From assembly GCA_947492385.1 (NCBI GenBank), contig CANLMX010000009.1, forward strand, positions 1-61,601: 61,601 nt of DNA. Reading direction: 5' to 3'. The number at the start of each line of letters is the position of its first letter. The first letter of the stretch is position 1. Position numbers and translations under genes: made by a program. This DNA comes from Planctomycetaceae bacterium. Its GTDB lineage: Bacteria > Planctomycetota > Phycisphaerae > Phycisphaerales > SM1A02. Shown one piece after another: positions 51,278-61,546 of the stretch. The notes beneath the pieces were generated by a model. That model did no database searches and had not been told where the DNA came from. It was given only the letters and a program-made list of their open reading frames with translations.

Positions 51278-52039
51278 TCAGAACACGGTCATGCCGCCGT
51301 TGACGTGGATGGACTGGCCGGTGACGAACCGCGCCGCGTCGCTGGCGAGGTACGTGACCGCGCCGCCCACGTCTTCCGGCACGCCGAACGCACCCATCGG
51401 GATGAGTGCCTCGTAGGCGTCCTTCGCGTGCTGCGGATCGTCCGCGTGGCGCTCCACGGGGATCCATCCCGGCGCGACCGCGTTCACGGTGATGTGCCAC
51501 GGCGCGAGCTCGGTGGCCATGCTGCGCGTCCAGCCCACCTGCGCGCCCTTGGCCGCGACGTACGCGCTGAAGTTCCCCACGCCGCGCTCGAACACCTCGC
51601 TCGTGATGTTGATGATCCGCCCCCGGCGCACCGCCTTCATGTGCGGCAGCACTTCGCGCGCCAGCAGGTAGGGGCTCTTGACGAAGAAGTCGAGCATCTG
51701 CTGGTGGAAGTCCCAGCCGTACTCCTCGATCGGCCGGTGCGGCTGCGCGGGCGTCGCGTTCACCACGACGATGTCGATGGGACCGAGCTCGGCGCGCACC
51801 GCATCGCACATGCGGCGGACGTCCGCCTCGTCGATGACGTTCCCGCGGAACAACCCGCCGCGATGCCCCCGAGCGCGGAAGTCCGCGAGCGTGCGTGTCG
51901 CCGTCGCCTCGTCGTTCATGAAGTTGAGCGCGACGGACGCACCCGCGCGCCCCAGCGCCATCGCGATGCTGCGCCCCAGCCCGCGGGTGCTCCCGGTCAC
52001 CAGCGCCACGCGTCCCGTGAGGTCGAAGTCATGCGACAT
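51278..52039 (-). CDS. SDR-family NAD(P)-dependent oxidoreductase
   Basis: A 253-residue short-chain dehydrogenase. Cofactor site VALVTGSTRGLGRSIAMAL (TGxxxGxG), then NATPAQPHRPIEEY (the usual NAG has become NAT), a catalytic Ser-like SEVFERGVGNFSAYVAAKG with Tyr and Lys in YVAAKG, and VNAVAPGWIPVER. The C-terminus ends FVTGQSIHVNGGMTVF. Substrate is unknown but sugar-related oxidation fits its neighbours. The ATG at 52039 lies inside a perfect 14-bp inverted repeat (52037-52067), so translation start may depend on RNA folding. Another in-frame ATG at 52066 is the outer edge of that repeat. Confidence 0.85.
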   Translation of the reverse strand: MSHDFDLTGRVALVTGSTRGLGRSIAMALGRAGASVALNFMNDEATATRTLADFRARGHRGGLFRGNVIDEADVRRMCDAVRAELGPIDIVVVNATPAQPHRPIEEYGWDFHQQMLDFFVKSPYLLAREVLPHMKAVRRGRIINITSEVFERGVGNFSAYVAAKGAQVGWTRSMATELAPWHITVNAVAPGWIPVERHADDPQHAKDAYEALIPMGAFGVPEDVGGAVTYLASDAARFVTGQSIHVNGGMTVF

Positions 52040-52067
52040 GGCCCGGAGCGTAACGCTCCGGGCCATG
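52037..52067 (-). promoter_or_regulatory. Perfect 14-bp hairpin covering the SDR start codon
   Basis: Arms CATGGCCCGGAGCG (52037-52050) and CGCTCCGGGCCATG (52054-52067) flank a 3-base loop. In the minus-strand transcript the start codon of the SDR gene is in the 3' arm. The structure could hide the start, or end transcription from the metalloprotease gene upstream. Confidence 0.65.
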
Positions 52068-52111
52068 GGGATGGTGTCATGCGATGGTGGGCCGGGCCAC
52101 CGGGCCCCGCG

Positions 52112-54379
52112 TCAGGTGCAGCCGAGGCCCCAGCGGGAGAGCAGCGAACCGAGGTCGATGCCATCGACCGATCCGTCGCCGTTCAGGTCCGCCGAGCCGC
52201 CCGTGCCCCACTGGCTCAGCAGCACGCCGAGGTCGAGGCCATCGATGTTCCGGTCGCCGTTGAAGTCGCCGAAGCAGTCCTGCTGGCAGGAGATGTCGAA
52301 GGAGCCGACGCCTCCCCCGGCCGCACCGCCGATGCGGATGTAGTGGAACGCTCCCGCCACCGTGCGGAACCGCACGGTGGACGCGCCGTCGGCGCATCCG
52401 GCGGCATCGTCGTTGCACGCGATGACCTGGGCGCCGGCGCCCGGGCAGGTCGCGCCGGCCGCATAGACGACCAGGCGCGTGTCGAACGCCGTGCCGCCGC
52501 AGAGCGTGACGGCCAGCTCACCGTCGCACTCGGCCTGGTGCAGGAACCAGACGTCCTTCGCCATGGTCGTCGCCGCGTTCGTCGAGCAGTTCGACGGGAT
52601 GGCAAGCGCGCCGTTGGTGGCGTTCGTCGAGTCGAACGCGTTGGCGCCCGCCACGGCCGTCACGGCGCCCGTGCACTCGTCGTTGGCCGGCGGGGGCACT
52701 GCACCGGTGGCCACTGACACGTCGTCGACGTACCAGGTGTCGCCGGTGTCGTTGCCGTCCACGCGGAAGCGCAGCCGGAAACGGTCATGCTTCGCATTGT
52801 TCGGCAGCACATGCTCGTAGCGCGTGAATGCCGCGGGGTTCGTGCCGTCCGAGGTGAGCGTGTTCAGCACCACCCAGTCGAGCGCGTTGTTCAGGTACTC
52901 GACCACGAATGTCTCGCCCGATTCCACGCCGGAACGGTTCACCCAGTAGGAGGCGAGCACGTTCCCGGTGACGCCCGCGAGCTTGATGAAGTTGGTGCGG
53001 GCCTCGTCGTCGTCGTAGGCGTTCGCGCCGGTCGAGTTGAGCGCCATCGAGTTCGGTGCAGTCGGCTCGCCGGCCGCTGAGTTGTTGATGACCGCGCCGT
53101 CGCGATACGTCCACCGCTCGTTCGCGAAGGTGGTCGACGCGAAGTTCTCGATGAAGGGCAGCGTGGCGGCTTCCGGGCGGACGAAGTCGCAGCCGACGGA
53201 GTTGAGGTGCGCGCCGACCTCGTTCTGGGTGCGGGTGTTGAACCTCAGGTTGCTGCCCGAGATGCCGCCGCATGACCCGTTCGCCGAGCACATGATGTTG
53301 CAGTTGGCCGAACCGTCCGAGTCGCAGTGGGTGGCGTCCCAGTTGTGCCCGAGCTCGTGCGCCGAGAGCGACGTGCGGAAGTTCGCCTGGGTCGTGTAGC
53401 GGCTCTCGACGACGCCGTATTGGATGCTGTTCGCGCCGGCGCACACGGCCCCGAGGTACGCGAGGCCGATGGTGCCCCCCGAGAACGAGACCCCCGAGAA
53501 CATGTGCGAGATGTCGCGGAAGATGCCCGACTCGGGCGCCGTCGCCCACTTCGCGCTGAACTCGTCGAGGCGCCCGTCGATCGTGGTGGTCGTGTAGGGG
53601 TCGTTCACCGAGGACCGCACGACGATCGTGCCGATCTCGTGGAAGATGTTCAGGTCGCGGTCATACACCGCGTTCACGTTGTTCATCACGAGCTCGATGT
53701 CGTTCACCGTGTTGTTGACGCTCGAGCCGTTCTTCTGGAAGAACTCGTAGTCCGTCTCGCACCCGATCTCGACCTGCGATGGGGTCAGGCCGGCCGCGCC
53801 GCCCTCGCCGAGCTGGCGTTCGCCCTGACGGCCGAACTTCTCGAACCCGGGTCGGCCGACCGCGCATCCACGACCGTCGCTGATGGCATCGTTGGCGTTG
53901 AAGACCACGTGGGCACCCGGCGCAGCCAGTGCTTCGCAGAAGTCCGACATCGGCTGCACCACCCAGGTCTCGCCATCCTCGAGCCGGACGATCCCCGTGA
54001 AGCCCGTGGGAAGGATCGAGCCGCTGACGAGCGTGCCGGGACGGGCCGCGATCGTCCCGCGATACGTGCGGATCGCCGGGGGCGCCGACCGCTCGAGGCG
54101 GCCGCCGCCCGCGTCCACCAGCACCTGGTAGCGGTCGCTCCGGTTGGAGAACCGCTGCAGTTCGATCACCTCGAGTCCGCCGCCGATCGGCAGGGTCATC
54201 GAGAAGGAAGCCGGGAGGTTGCCCGGGAGTTCGACCATCCAAGGCGTGTGCGCCAGGAGGCTGCGTTCGATCTCGCACGCCTGACGGCCGGGTGCACCGA
54301 ACTCCCCGCGCGGGGCCTGGAGGGCCAGGGCGGATGAGGAGGCGAGGAGGGCGGACAGACCAGCGAGGGCAGTCTTCAT
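52112..54379 (-). CDS. Secreted zinc metalloprotease (reprolysin-like) with dockerin-like C-terminal repeats
   Basis: A 755-residue protein. The start at 54379 gives a signal peptide ([20 protein letters not shown]); ATG 54415 is the alternative. The protease domain carries [11 protein letters not shown] with His341, Glu342, His345 and His351 as zinc site and base; the Gly of the standard HExxHxxGxxH is Asp here. A Met-turn-like NIMCSANG follows. A carbohydrate- or protein-binding beta domain ([11 protein letters not shown]... [15 protein letters not shown]), a Cys-rich domain and two NGD..DGLDLG repeats end the protein. It would be a cell-surface or secreted endopeptidase. Confidence 0.82.
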   Translation of the reverse strand: MKTALAGLSALLASSSALALQAPRGEFGAPGRQACEIERSLLAHTPWMVELPGNLPASFSMTLPIGGGLEVIELQRFSNRSDRYQVLVDAGGGRLERSAPPAIRTYRGTIAARPGTLVSGSILPTGFTGIVRLEDGETWVVQPMSDFCEALAAPGAHVVFNANDAISDGRGCAVGRPGFEKFGRQGERQLGEGGAAGLTPSQVEIGCETDYEFFQKNGSSVNNTVNDIELVMNNVNAVYDRDLNIFHEIGTIVVRSSVNDPYTTTTIDGRLDEFSAKWATAPESGIFRDISHMFSGVSFSGGTIGLAYLGAVCAGANSIQYGVVESRYTTQANFRTSLSAHELGHNWDATHCDSDGSANCNIMCSANGSCGGISGSNLRFNTRTQNEVGAHLNSVGCDFVRPEAATLPFIENFASTTFANERWTYRDGAVINNSAAGEPTAPNSMALNSTGANAYDDDEARTNFIKLAGVTGNVLASYWVNRSGVESGETFVVEYLNNALDWVVLNTLTSDGTNPAAFTRYEHVLPNNAKHDRFRLRFRVDGNDTGDTWYVDDVSVATGAVPPPANDECTGAVTAVAGANAFDSTNATNGALAIPSNCSTNAATTMAKDVWFLHQAECDGELAVTLCGGTAFDTRLVVYAAGATCPGAGAQVIACNDDAAGCADGASTVRFRTVAGAFHYIRIGGAAGGGVGSFDISCQQDCFGDFNGDRNIDGLDLGVLLSQWGTGGSADLNGDGSVDGIDLGSLLSRWGLGCT

Positions 54380-54653
54380 CCCAGTGGATACGTTTCCGGG
54401 CGGGGTCCGGTTCATGGCTGAAAATTAGGCCCGGAAAAGGGTTGTGCGAGGGGGGAAGGTGAGAGTTTGAGGTCCTTTTCAGTCTGAGCCGGTGGTTGGA
54501 AGGAAACAAGTCCTGTAACGAGATTCTCCCGACATTTCGAAGGGGCTTGATGGGCGGAAGGGGTGGTTTGCGTGTGCAGGGGTGCGTGTGCCCTTCCCGG
54601 GGCTCGCGCGTGTCGTTCCCGCCCGTTCCCCACCGTCCATTCCGGAGTTCCCC
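54380..54653. other. Divergent intergenic region between metalloprotease and PxPG-tail gene
   Basis: This 274-base gap should contain promoters for both neighbours. It includes an AT-richer patch (about 54418-54440) and two G/A-rich stretches. No clear -35/-10 pair, riboswitch or repeat stands out. Confidence 0.3.
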
Positions 54654-55157
54654 ATGAGCCGTTCCCTGACCGCCGTCGTTTCATTCGCCACCGTGGCTGC
54701 CGCGACCTCGATCGCCTCGGCCACGCTCACCACGTCCGCCGCGATCTACGAGGTCCTCGGCAGCGTGTCCGTGGCGCCCACCTCGACCGCGACGTTCAGC
54801 ATTGGCGGCCGCAACTCGGGGCTGATCGGCCCTTCGGTTCCGCCCGAGTTCGACCAGTTCGTGGTGACGGGCGATTTCTCGCTGGCCGGCACCCTGCGCA
54901 TCGCGCTCTTCAACGACTTCGTCCCGGTGCTCGGCGACAGCTTCACGCTGGTGCATGCGCTCGGTGACGTCACGTTCTCAGGCAACTTCACCGCGCCGGC
55001 ACTGGCTGATGGCATGTCCTGGCAGGTCACCGTGGGGACCGGCGGCATGTTCGGTGCCGAGGGCAGCACGCTCGTTGCGAGCGTCGTTCCCGCGCCGGGC
55101 GCGATCGCGCTCCTCGCCGTGGGCGGAATCGTCTCCGGCAGCCGTCGCCGCCGCTGA
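54654..55157 (+). CDS. Secreted protein with PxPG (PEP-CTERM-like) sorting tail
   Basis: A 167-residue exported protein with GGAG before its ATG. The signal is RSLTAVVSFATVAAATSIASA. The body is beta-rich (VSVAPTSTATFSIGGRNSG; VPPEFDQFVVTGDFSLAG), and the C-terminus is VVPAPGAIALLAVGGIVSGSRRRR, the third tail of this type in the window. No enzymatic motif was seen. It stops 5 bases before the convergent purT stop. Role at the surface is inferred from the tail only. Confidence 0.72.
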   Translation: MSRSLTAVVSFATVAAATSIASATLTTSAAIYEVLGSVSVAPTSTATFSIGGRNSGLIGPSVPPEFDQFVVTGDFSLAGTLRIALFNDFVPVLGDSFTLVHALGDVTFSGNFTAPALADGMSWQVTVGTGGMFGAEGSTLVASVVPAPGAIALLAVGGIVSGSRRRR

Positions 55158-55162
55158 ATTGA

Positions 55163-56344
55163 TCAACCAACGACACGCACGCGCGCGGCCGCCTTCACGG
55201 CTGCGCGCCGTGCTTTTTCGACCGTCGCCGCGTTCGCGAGCACCACGCCCATGCGGCGGAACGGGCGCACCGAGGGCTTCCCGAAGATCCGCACCTGGAT
55301 GCCCGGCTCGGCAAGCGCCTTGTCGATGCCGCGGTAGGCAGGTGCCCGCGCGCTCTCGAAGTCGGCAAGGATCACGGCGCTTGCGGTGGGCCCGCGGTAC
55401 GTGATGGACGGGACGGGCAGCCCCAGGATCGCGCGAAGGTGCAGCTCGAACTCGCTCAGGTCCTGCGAGGCCATCGTCACCATGCCGGTGTCGTGCGGGC
55501 GCGGCGAGAGCTCGCTGAAGATGACGCGGTTGCCCTTCACGAAGAACTCGACGCCGAAGAGGCCCGCGCCCTCCGGGCCCGCGATGCGATCCGTGATGGC
55601 CTTCGCCATGCGCTGGGCCTGGCGCACGAGCGCGGGCTTCATGGGACATGGCATCCAGCTTTCGCGGTAGTCACCGCGTTCCTGGCGGTGGCCGATGGGC
55701 TGCACGAACGTGGTGCCTCCGCCGGCGGAGCGGCGGTGCTTCACCGTGAGGAGCGTGATCTCGTAGTCGAATTCGATGAACTCCTCGACGATCACGGTGC
55801 GGGTGTCGCCGCGCATGCCGTCGATGGCGTGCTTCCATGCGCGCGCGAGCCCGGCGCGGGTGCGCACGACGGACTGCCCCTTGCCGCTCGAGCTCATCAC
55901 CGGCTTCACGACGCACGGGAGGCCGATGCCCCGCGGCCCGAGCACGGCGCGTTCGAGCGCGGCGGCTTCGGTGGCGTAGGCGTAACGCGCCGTGGGAAGC
56001 CCCAGTTCCTCCGCCGCGAGCGAGCGGATCGCATCGCGGTTCATCGTGAGGTGCGCGGCGACGGCCGAGGGCACGACGGTGGTGCCCGCGCGCTCGATGG
56101 CGAGCAGCGCCTCGGTGCGGATCGCCTCGATCTCGGGGACGACGAAGTCCGGGCGATGCTTGCGGACCACGCGCCGGACGGCCGCCCCGTCGAGCATGTC
56201 GATCACTTCGCGGGCGTCGGCCACCTGCATCGCGGGGGCGTCGTCATAGCGATCGACGGCCACCACCCGGCAGCCGAGCTGCTTCGCGCAGATCACGAAT
56301 TCCTTGCCGAGTTCGCCCGAGCCGAGCAGAAGGAGGGTGGGCAT
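55163..56344 (-). CDS. purT: Phosphoribosylglycinamide formyltransferase 2 (formate-dependent)
   Basis: A 393-residue ATP-grasp enzyme of purine synthesis that makes formyl-GAR from GAR, formate and ATP. It has LLLLGSGELGKEFVICAKQLG, VDRYDDAPAMQVADA, VVPEIEAIRTEAL, PCVVKPVMSSSGKGQSVV, GVEFFVKGNRVIFSELSPRPHDTGMVT and FRRMGVVLANA. The start at 56344 is fixed by the canonical MPTLLLLGSGELG start. Only 4 bases (TTGC) separate it from the 3' end of tRNA-Pro on the same strand, so after tRNA processing the message would be nearly leaderless. No Shine-Dalgarno sequence is present. Confidence 0.93.
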   Translation of the reverse strand: MPTLLLLGSGELGKEFVICAKQLGCRVVAVDRYDDAPAMQVADAREVIDMLDGAAVRRVVRKHRPDFVVPEIEAIRTEALLAIERAGTTVVPSAVAAHLTMNRDAIRSLAAEELGLPTARYAYATEAAALERAVLGPRGIGLPCVVKPVMSSSGKGQSVVRTRAGLARAWKHAIDGMRGDTRTVIVEEFIEFDYEITLLTVKHRRSAGGGTTFVQPIGHRQERGDYRESWMPCPMKPALVRQAQRMAKAITDRIAGPEGAGLFGVEFFVKGNRVIFSELSPRPHDTGMVTMASQDLSEFELHLRAILGLPVPSITYRGPTASAVILADFESARAPAYRGIDKALAEPGIQVRIFGKPSVRPFRRMGVVLANAATVEKARRAAVKAAARVRVVG

Positions 56345-56348
56345 GCAA

Positions 56349-56422
<74 letters not shown>

Positions 56423-56490
56423 CGACGTGGGAGGAATGGTACCCGTGGGGGCGCAGGGGAACGCCGTACCTGGCCATGTTCAGGCCGTGG

Positions 56491-57504
56491 TCAATTGCTC
56501 GACTGGCCCGGCAGGTTCGGTAGCACGCCTGGGTTCAGTCGTGCTCGGAACCATTCCCAATCCGCGTCAAGGCCTGGTGCCTTAACCCAGTGCGGCCCGG
56601 GTCCGTTGACACTGTAATCGGTTGGGAACGGAGGACCTTCCATGACCTTGAGGAGGTTCGGATCCTGCATTTCGCGCGCTTCAACCGACCCATCGACGTA
56701 TGAAAGCGTGACCGCGCGTGGGTTCCACGGCGCGGGCAGGTCAATCCAACGCTGGGAAGTCGGTTGCGGCTGGATGACCCACCCTCCGAGATTTCTCGAT
56801 CGATTGTTCCAGTCGATCGTGTCGTCCTCGACGATCGTCGACATCATCCGAGTCGGCTGCTTGACTGTGGCAATCGACGTGGTGTTGTAGGCATCGATCG
56901 GAATGGTTGGGGTACCTGACCCTGTACCCAGGGGTCGCGTAAAGGCTGCGTCGTAGTCTGGGTTGTCCTCTGGTCGTGTGGAGCCGAGGCACGCGTTGAA
57001 CGAGTAACTCCTGACACGAACCTGCGGGCCAGGCGCGAGTTGCTCGTACTGGTTGCGCGCCTCAAATGGCGACAAGTACTGCTTCAGTGAATCCACATAC
57101 GGGAAGAGCGCCCCTTGTTCGAGCGCGCCGAGCGTCTCGTACTGCAGGACCCCAGTCCCCTGAAGATTCGCACCCTCAGACTTGACCCAAGAGTGTGCCG
57201 TGCCGTTCGCACGGTCCTGCCCATCGCTTCGAACCGTACCACCAGCATCCGTGCGGCTGCTCGTCCAGCGGCCCGCATTGCTCGTGGCGTACGAGTAATT
57301 CGCCAGAGTCAGTACTCGCTGGTTCTGGAGGCACTCCATGGTGCGAGCCTTGAGCTTGATCGCCGCAATCGTCGGGATCACGAGTCCGATCACGAGCGCG
57401 ATGATCGCAACCACGATCAGCAACTCAGGGAGCGAGAATCCGAGCCTGCGGGAGGTGCTGGGCCGGGCTGGTGTGGACGGGTGTTGAATTGGCATGGTCA
57501 TCAT
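56491..57504 (-). CDS. Prepilin-type N-terminal domain protein (H-X9-DG motif altered)
   Basis: A 337-residue pseudopilin-like protein. After a basic leader the cleavage region is LGFSLPELLIVVAIIALVIG with Glu at +5, then a hydrophobic helix. The C-terminal region NPRAVTLSYVDGSV keeps the X9-DG spacing of H-X9-DG but has Asn in place of His. Codon use and base composition look visibly less GC-rich than in neighbouring genes, which may mark transfer or relaxed selection. It lies 68 bases beyond the tRNA-Pro gene on the same strand. Its secretion machinery is not in the window. Confidence 0.78.
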   Translation of the reverse strand: MMTMPIQHPSTPARPSTSRRLGFSLPELLIVVAIIALVIGLVIPTIAAIKLKARTMECLQNQRVLTLANYSYATSNAGRWTSSRTDAGGTVRSDGQDRANGTAHSWVKSEGANLQGTGVLQYETLGALEQGALFPYVDSLKQYLSPFEARNQYEQLAPGPQVRVRSYSFNACLGSTRPEDNPDYDAAFTRPLGTGSGTPTIPIDAYNTTSIATVKQPTRMMSTIVEDDTIDWNNRSRNLGGWVIQPQPTSQRWIDLPAPWNPRAVTLSYVDGSVEAREMQDPNLLKVMEGPPFPTDYSVNGPGPHWVKAPGLDADWEWFRARLNPGVLPNLPGQSSN

Positions 57505-57632
57505 GCGGGCTCCATGATCTTCGTCAGATTAGCTTCCTTCCCGACCGGTCAGACTGAGAATTGTTCGAACTTGGGCCCGCCCGCAGTTGCAAGATTTGGC
57601 CACTCAGGCGTCATCGGGCCGATGGACGCGGA

Positions 57633-58391
57633 ATGGCGGCAGTTGGCGAGGACGAATCTCCGCGCGCACGAAACGCGCTGGCATGGTCGAGCGCGGCGAA
57701 GTGGGCCGTGGCCTGCGGCGCACTCGTGGCGGTGGCGTGGCTGGTGCTCGACCTGCTGCGGCAGTGCTCGCCGGTGTCCGTGGTGCAGGCCGGCGGCAAC
57801 GAGGCGCGTGCGGCGCTCAAGACGCTGGCGGATGCGCTGAAGCCCACGGTGTCGAGCACGCCGCTCGTGGTGCTGCGCGGCGAGGATGACACGCCGAAGC
57901 TGGTCGTCTACACGCACGCCGCGGACGTCGAGGTGGAGCTGGTCGAGGACCACTGGTACGGGGACACGTGCAGTCGCGTGGCGGCCAAGGGGTGCCGTGC
58001 GCAGTTCGTGGTGCCGTTGGACGGCGTGACGGACCGCGACGTGGTCCTGGTGCCCGCGCAGGGCGGGGCGCCGGCGCGCATCCTGGTGCTGGTGCCGCGG
58101 CCGCGCGTGGACGAAGAGATGCTGGCCGTGGCGCCCGAGTCAGTGGTGTTCACCGAGCGGAACACGGGCCTGCGGCACGCGCGCGCGTGGGTGGGGGTGG
58201 ACAACCGGGACGAGCTGGTGAAGCAACTGCGGCCACGCCTGGTGGAGGCCGTGTCCCGGCCGGAGGTACGTGCGCGGGCGGACCGGGCTGCGCGCGAGTT
58301 CTTCGAGCGCCGGTTTACCGAGTGGCTGCGCGCGGAGCTCGAGATGGGGCGCGACGTGGAGGTGGAGGTGCGATGGGTGGAGGGGAAGTGA
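57633..58391 (+). CDS. Membrane-anchored protein, DUF4230-like (tentative)
   Basis: A 252-residue protein with one N-terminal transmembrane helix (AAKWAVACGALVAVAWLVLDLL) and a soluble part of about 200 residues. Its features (EARAALKTLADALKPTV; KLVVYTHAADVEVELVEDHW; RPEVRARADRAAREFFERRF) resemble DUF4230 proteins, but I cannot confirm the family by eye. The C-terminal helical segment followed by a strand (DVEVEVRWVEG) fits. The start at 57633 is chosen because the preceding frame has no hydrophobic or conserved sequence. Function is unknown. Confidence 0.55.
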   Translation: MAAVGEDESPRARNALAWSSAAKWAVACGALVAVAWLVLDLLRQCSPVSVVQAGGNEARAALKTLADALKPTVSSTPLVVLRGEDDTPKLVVYTHAADVEVELVEDHWYGDTCSRVAAKGCRAQFVVPLDGVTDRDVVLVPAQGGAPARILVLVPRPRVDEEMLAVAPESVVFTERNTGLRHARAWVGVDNRDELVKQLRPRLVEAVSRPEVRARADRAAREFFERRFTEWLRAELEMGRDVEVEVRWVEGK

Positions 58392-58406
58392 CGCCGAGAT
58401 CCGGCG

Positions 58407-59219
58407 TCACGCCAGCGTGATCCCCGAGAGGTCCTCGGCCGGCTCCGGCCACTTCAGCGACAGCCCGTCGATCTTCCTGCACAGCACCTCGCTGACGAGC
58501 AGGTTCCGGAACCACTTCCTGTTCGAAGGGACGACCGTCCACGGCGCGTGCTCGGTGCTCGTCGTCGAGAGCATGTCCTCGAACGTCTCGATGTACTGGG
58601 GCCAGCGCTTGCGCTCGTTCACGTCGTTGACGGAGAACTTCCAGTGCTTCGACGGATCCTCGAGGCGCGCGTGCAGGCGCTTCAGCTGTTCGTCGCTCGT
58701 GATCGAGAGGAAGAACTTGAGGACGATCGTCCCCTCCTCGACGAGCATCCGCTCGAAGTCGTTGATCTGGCGCTGGCGCCGTTCGATCTCGCTGGGCTTC
58801 AGGAATCCGTGCACGCGGCCGACGATGATGTCCTCGTAGTGGCTGCGGTTGAAGATCGCGATCTCGCCCTTCGCGGGGCAGCGCGAGTGGACGCGCCAGA
58901 GGTAGTCGTGCGCGAGCTCGGCGTCGCTCGGCTTCTTGAACGAGTGCACGAACACGCCCTGGGGGTTGAGGGCGGTCATCACCTTGCGGATGACGCCGTC
59001 CTTGCCGGCGGTGTCGATGCCCTGGAGGACGATCAGCATCGCGCGCGAGCGGTTGGCCCAGAAGCGCATCTGGAGCTCGTCGACCTGCTTGAGGTTCTCG
59101 GCGAGGCGGGCCTCGCCCGCGGCCTTGTCCATCCCGCCGTCCTCGTCGGGATCCCAGTCCCTGAGCCGGACGCGTGAGCCGGGGCGGACCGTGAAGCGGT
59201 CGGGGTCTGGCTGGGCCAT
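58407..59219 (-). CDS. ppk2: Polyphosphate kinase 2 (single-domain)
   Basis: A 270-residue P-loop kinase that moves phosphate between polyphosphate and nucleotides. Walker A is LQGIDTAGKDGVIR, the Walker B-like region is IFNRSHYEDIIVGRVHG, and the lid is the Arg-rich KFSVNDVNERKRW. The short length (one domain) fits PPK2 class I or III. It would make or use NTPs or polyphosphate in the cytoplasm. It is downstream of asnS on the same strand, with a long hairpin (59294-59348) between them, so it may be separately transcribed. Confidence 0.9.
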   Translation of the reverse strand: MAQPDPDRFTVRPGSRVRLRDWDPDEDGGMDKAAGEARLAENLKQVDELQMRFWANRSRAMLIVLQGIDTAGKDGVIRKVMTALNPQGVFVHSFKKPSDAELAHDYLWRVHSRCPAKGEIAIFNRSHYEDIIVGRVHGFLKPSEIERRQRQINDFERMLVEEGTIVLKFFLSITSDEQLKRLHARLEDPSKHWKFSVNDVNERKRWPQYIETFEDMLSTTSTEHAPWTVVPSNRKWFRNLLVSEVLCRKIDGLSLKWPEPAEDLSGITLA

Positions 59220-59293
59220 GTGCGGAACATACGCCTCGGGCCGGCATCGAACGACGACGACCCGCATCAGGTCATCGCGTGGGCCGGCGTGGG

Positions 59294-59348
59294 CGTTGCT
59301 CGCGGCGAAAATTGTCCCGAACCGGGACAACTTTCGCCGCGAGCAGCG
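59294..59348 (-). terminator. Long near-perfect hairpin between asnS and ppk2
   Basis: Arms 59294-59319 and 59323-59348 can pair over 26 bases with one mismatch and one G-T wobble around a 3-base loop. The stem holds the core GCGGCGAAA...TTGTCCCG. No T-tract follows on the minus strand. It is either an unusual terminator for asnS or a mobile-type palindromic repeat. Confidence 0.6.
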
Positions 59349-59355
59349 TCGTTCG

Positions 59356-60777
<1,422 letters not shown>

Positions 60778-60802
60778 GGGCGTCGAACCATACTGCCACT
60801 CT

Positions 60803-60910
60803 GACACCTCCCCACCCCCCGACACCTCCCCCCGTGTCACACCCGCGCCCATCGCAAACTGACGGGACAAGCCCCACGCGTGACATTACCGGACGCACCG
60901 ACACCTCCCC
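60803..60910 (+). repeat. Three copies of GACACCTCCCC upstream of a sigma-54 promoter
   Basis: Exact copies lie at 60803-60813, 60821-60831 and 60900-60910; copies 2 and 3 share CCGACACCTCCCC. They sit 12 to 120 bases upstream of the predicted sigma-54 promoter (60922-60938), as expected for enhancer-type activator sites. No activator gene is visible in the window. Confidence 0.6.
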
Positions 60911-60921
60911 TGCCACGTCCA

Positions 60922-60938
60922 TTGGCACGCCCCTTGCA
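60922..60938 (+). promoter_or_regulatory. Predicted sigma-54 promoter of the receiver-groES unit
   Basis: TTGGCACGCCCCTTGCA matches the -24/-12 consensus TGGCAC-N5-TTGCA exactly, including the GG and GC dinucleotides. The expected start of transcription is near 60949, just before the ATG at 60957, so the leader would be very short or absent. Confidence 0.7.
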
Positions 60939-60956
60939 CCTCGTTCACCCTCTCGC

Positions 60957-61544
60957 ATGCGCTTTCGCCTGCTCCACCCCCAGCCTGCCGACCACACCGC
61001 CTTCGGCGGCGCGGGCGGTCACGGGTCTGGCCCGGCGCGCCGCACGCCGCTCCTCAACCTGCTGCTCACCTCGGGCGGCTGGCGCGAGGACGCATGGGCC
61101 GTCGCCGTGCCGCAGATCCTGGGTGCCCATGGAGTGAACGTCATCCAGGCCCGCTCGGGCGTCGAGGCATCGAACGTCATCCGCAGCGTCACGGTGCACA
61201 TCGCGGTGGTGGACCTCGCGCTGCCCCTCGACGACCGCTCCGCCATCGGCAGCGAACCCGCCGGCGCGCGTGTCCTGCAGCTCCTGCGTCGCCTCGACGC
61301 GCCGCCGCCGGTGGTCGTCGTGCGCCCGCCGCAGCCCACGCGCCGCGAGAGCACGCGCGGGCTGGTGGACGCGCTGCTCGACGGCGCGTTCAGCGTGGTC
61401 GACCGGCCGTGCCACCCAGAGCTCATGCTGCGGGTCATGCAGCGCATCATCGAACGCCATTACGTGGAACGGGCCGTCGCACGTCGCGCCGCCGCCGCCA
61501 CGGACATCAACTACACCAACCCCCAACACCAACAGGAGACGTGA
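60957..61544 (+). CDS. Receiver-like (CheY-type) regulatory domain protein upstream of groES
   Basis: A 195-residue protein. Residues about 35-160 look like a response-regulator receiver: TPLLNLLLTSGGWREDAW, then HGVNVIQARSGVEA, a central VHIAVVDLALPLDD whose Asp could accept phosphate, and PPPVVVVRPP. The usual pair of acidic residues at the first strand is missing, so it may be an atypical receiver that does not bind magnesium normally. A C-terminal helix (LMLRVMQRIIERHY) follows. The start at 60957 sits directly after the sigma-54 promoter. groES begins 2 bases after its stop, so they form one unit. Confidence 0.7.
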   Translation: MRFRLLHPQPADHTAFGGAGGHGSGPARRTPLLNLLLTSGGWREDAWAVAVPQILGAHGVNVIQARSGVEASNVIRSVTVHIAVVDLALPLDDRSAIGSEPAGARVLQLLRRLDAPPPVVVVRPPQPTRRESTRGLVDALLDGAFSVVDRPCHPELMLRVMQRIIERHYVERAVARRAAAATDINYTNPQHQQET

Positions 61545-61546
61545 AC

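Noticed and set aside
60778-60956. CIRCE element for groES
   Set aside because: No TTAGCACTC-N9-GAGTGCTAA-like repeat is present in this gap.
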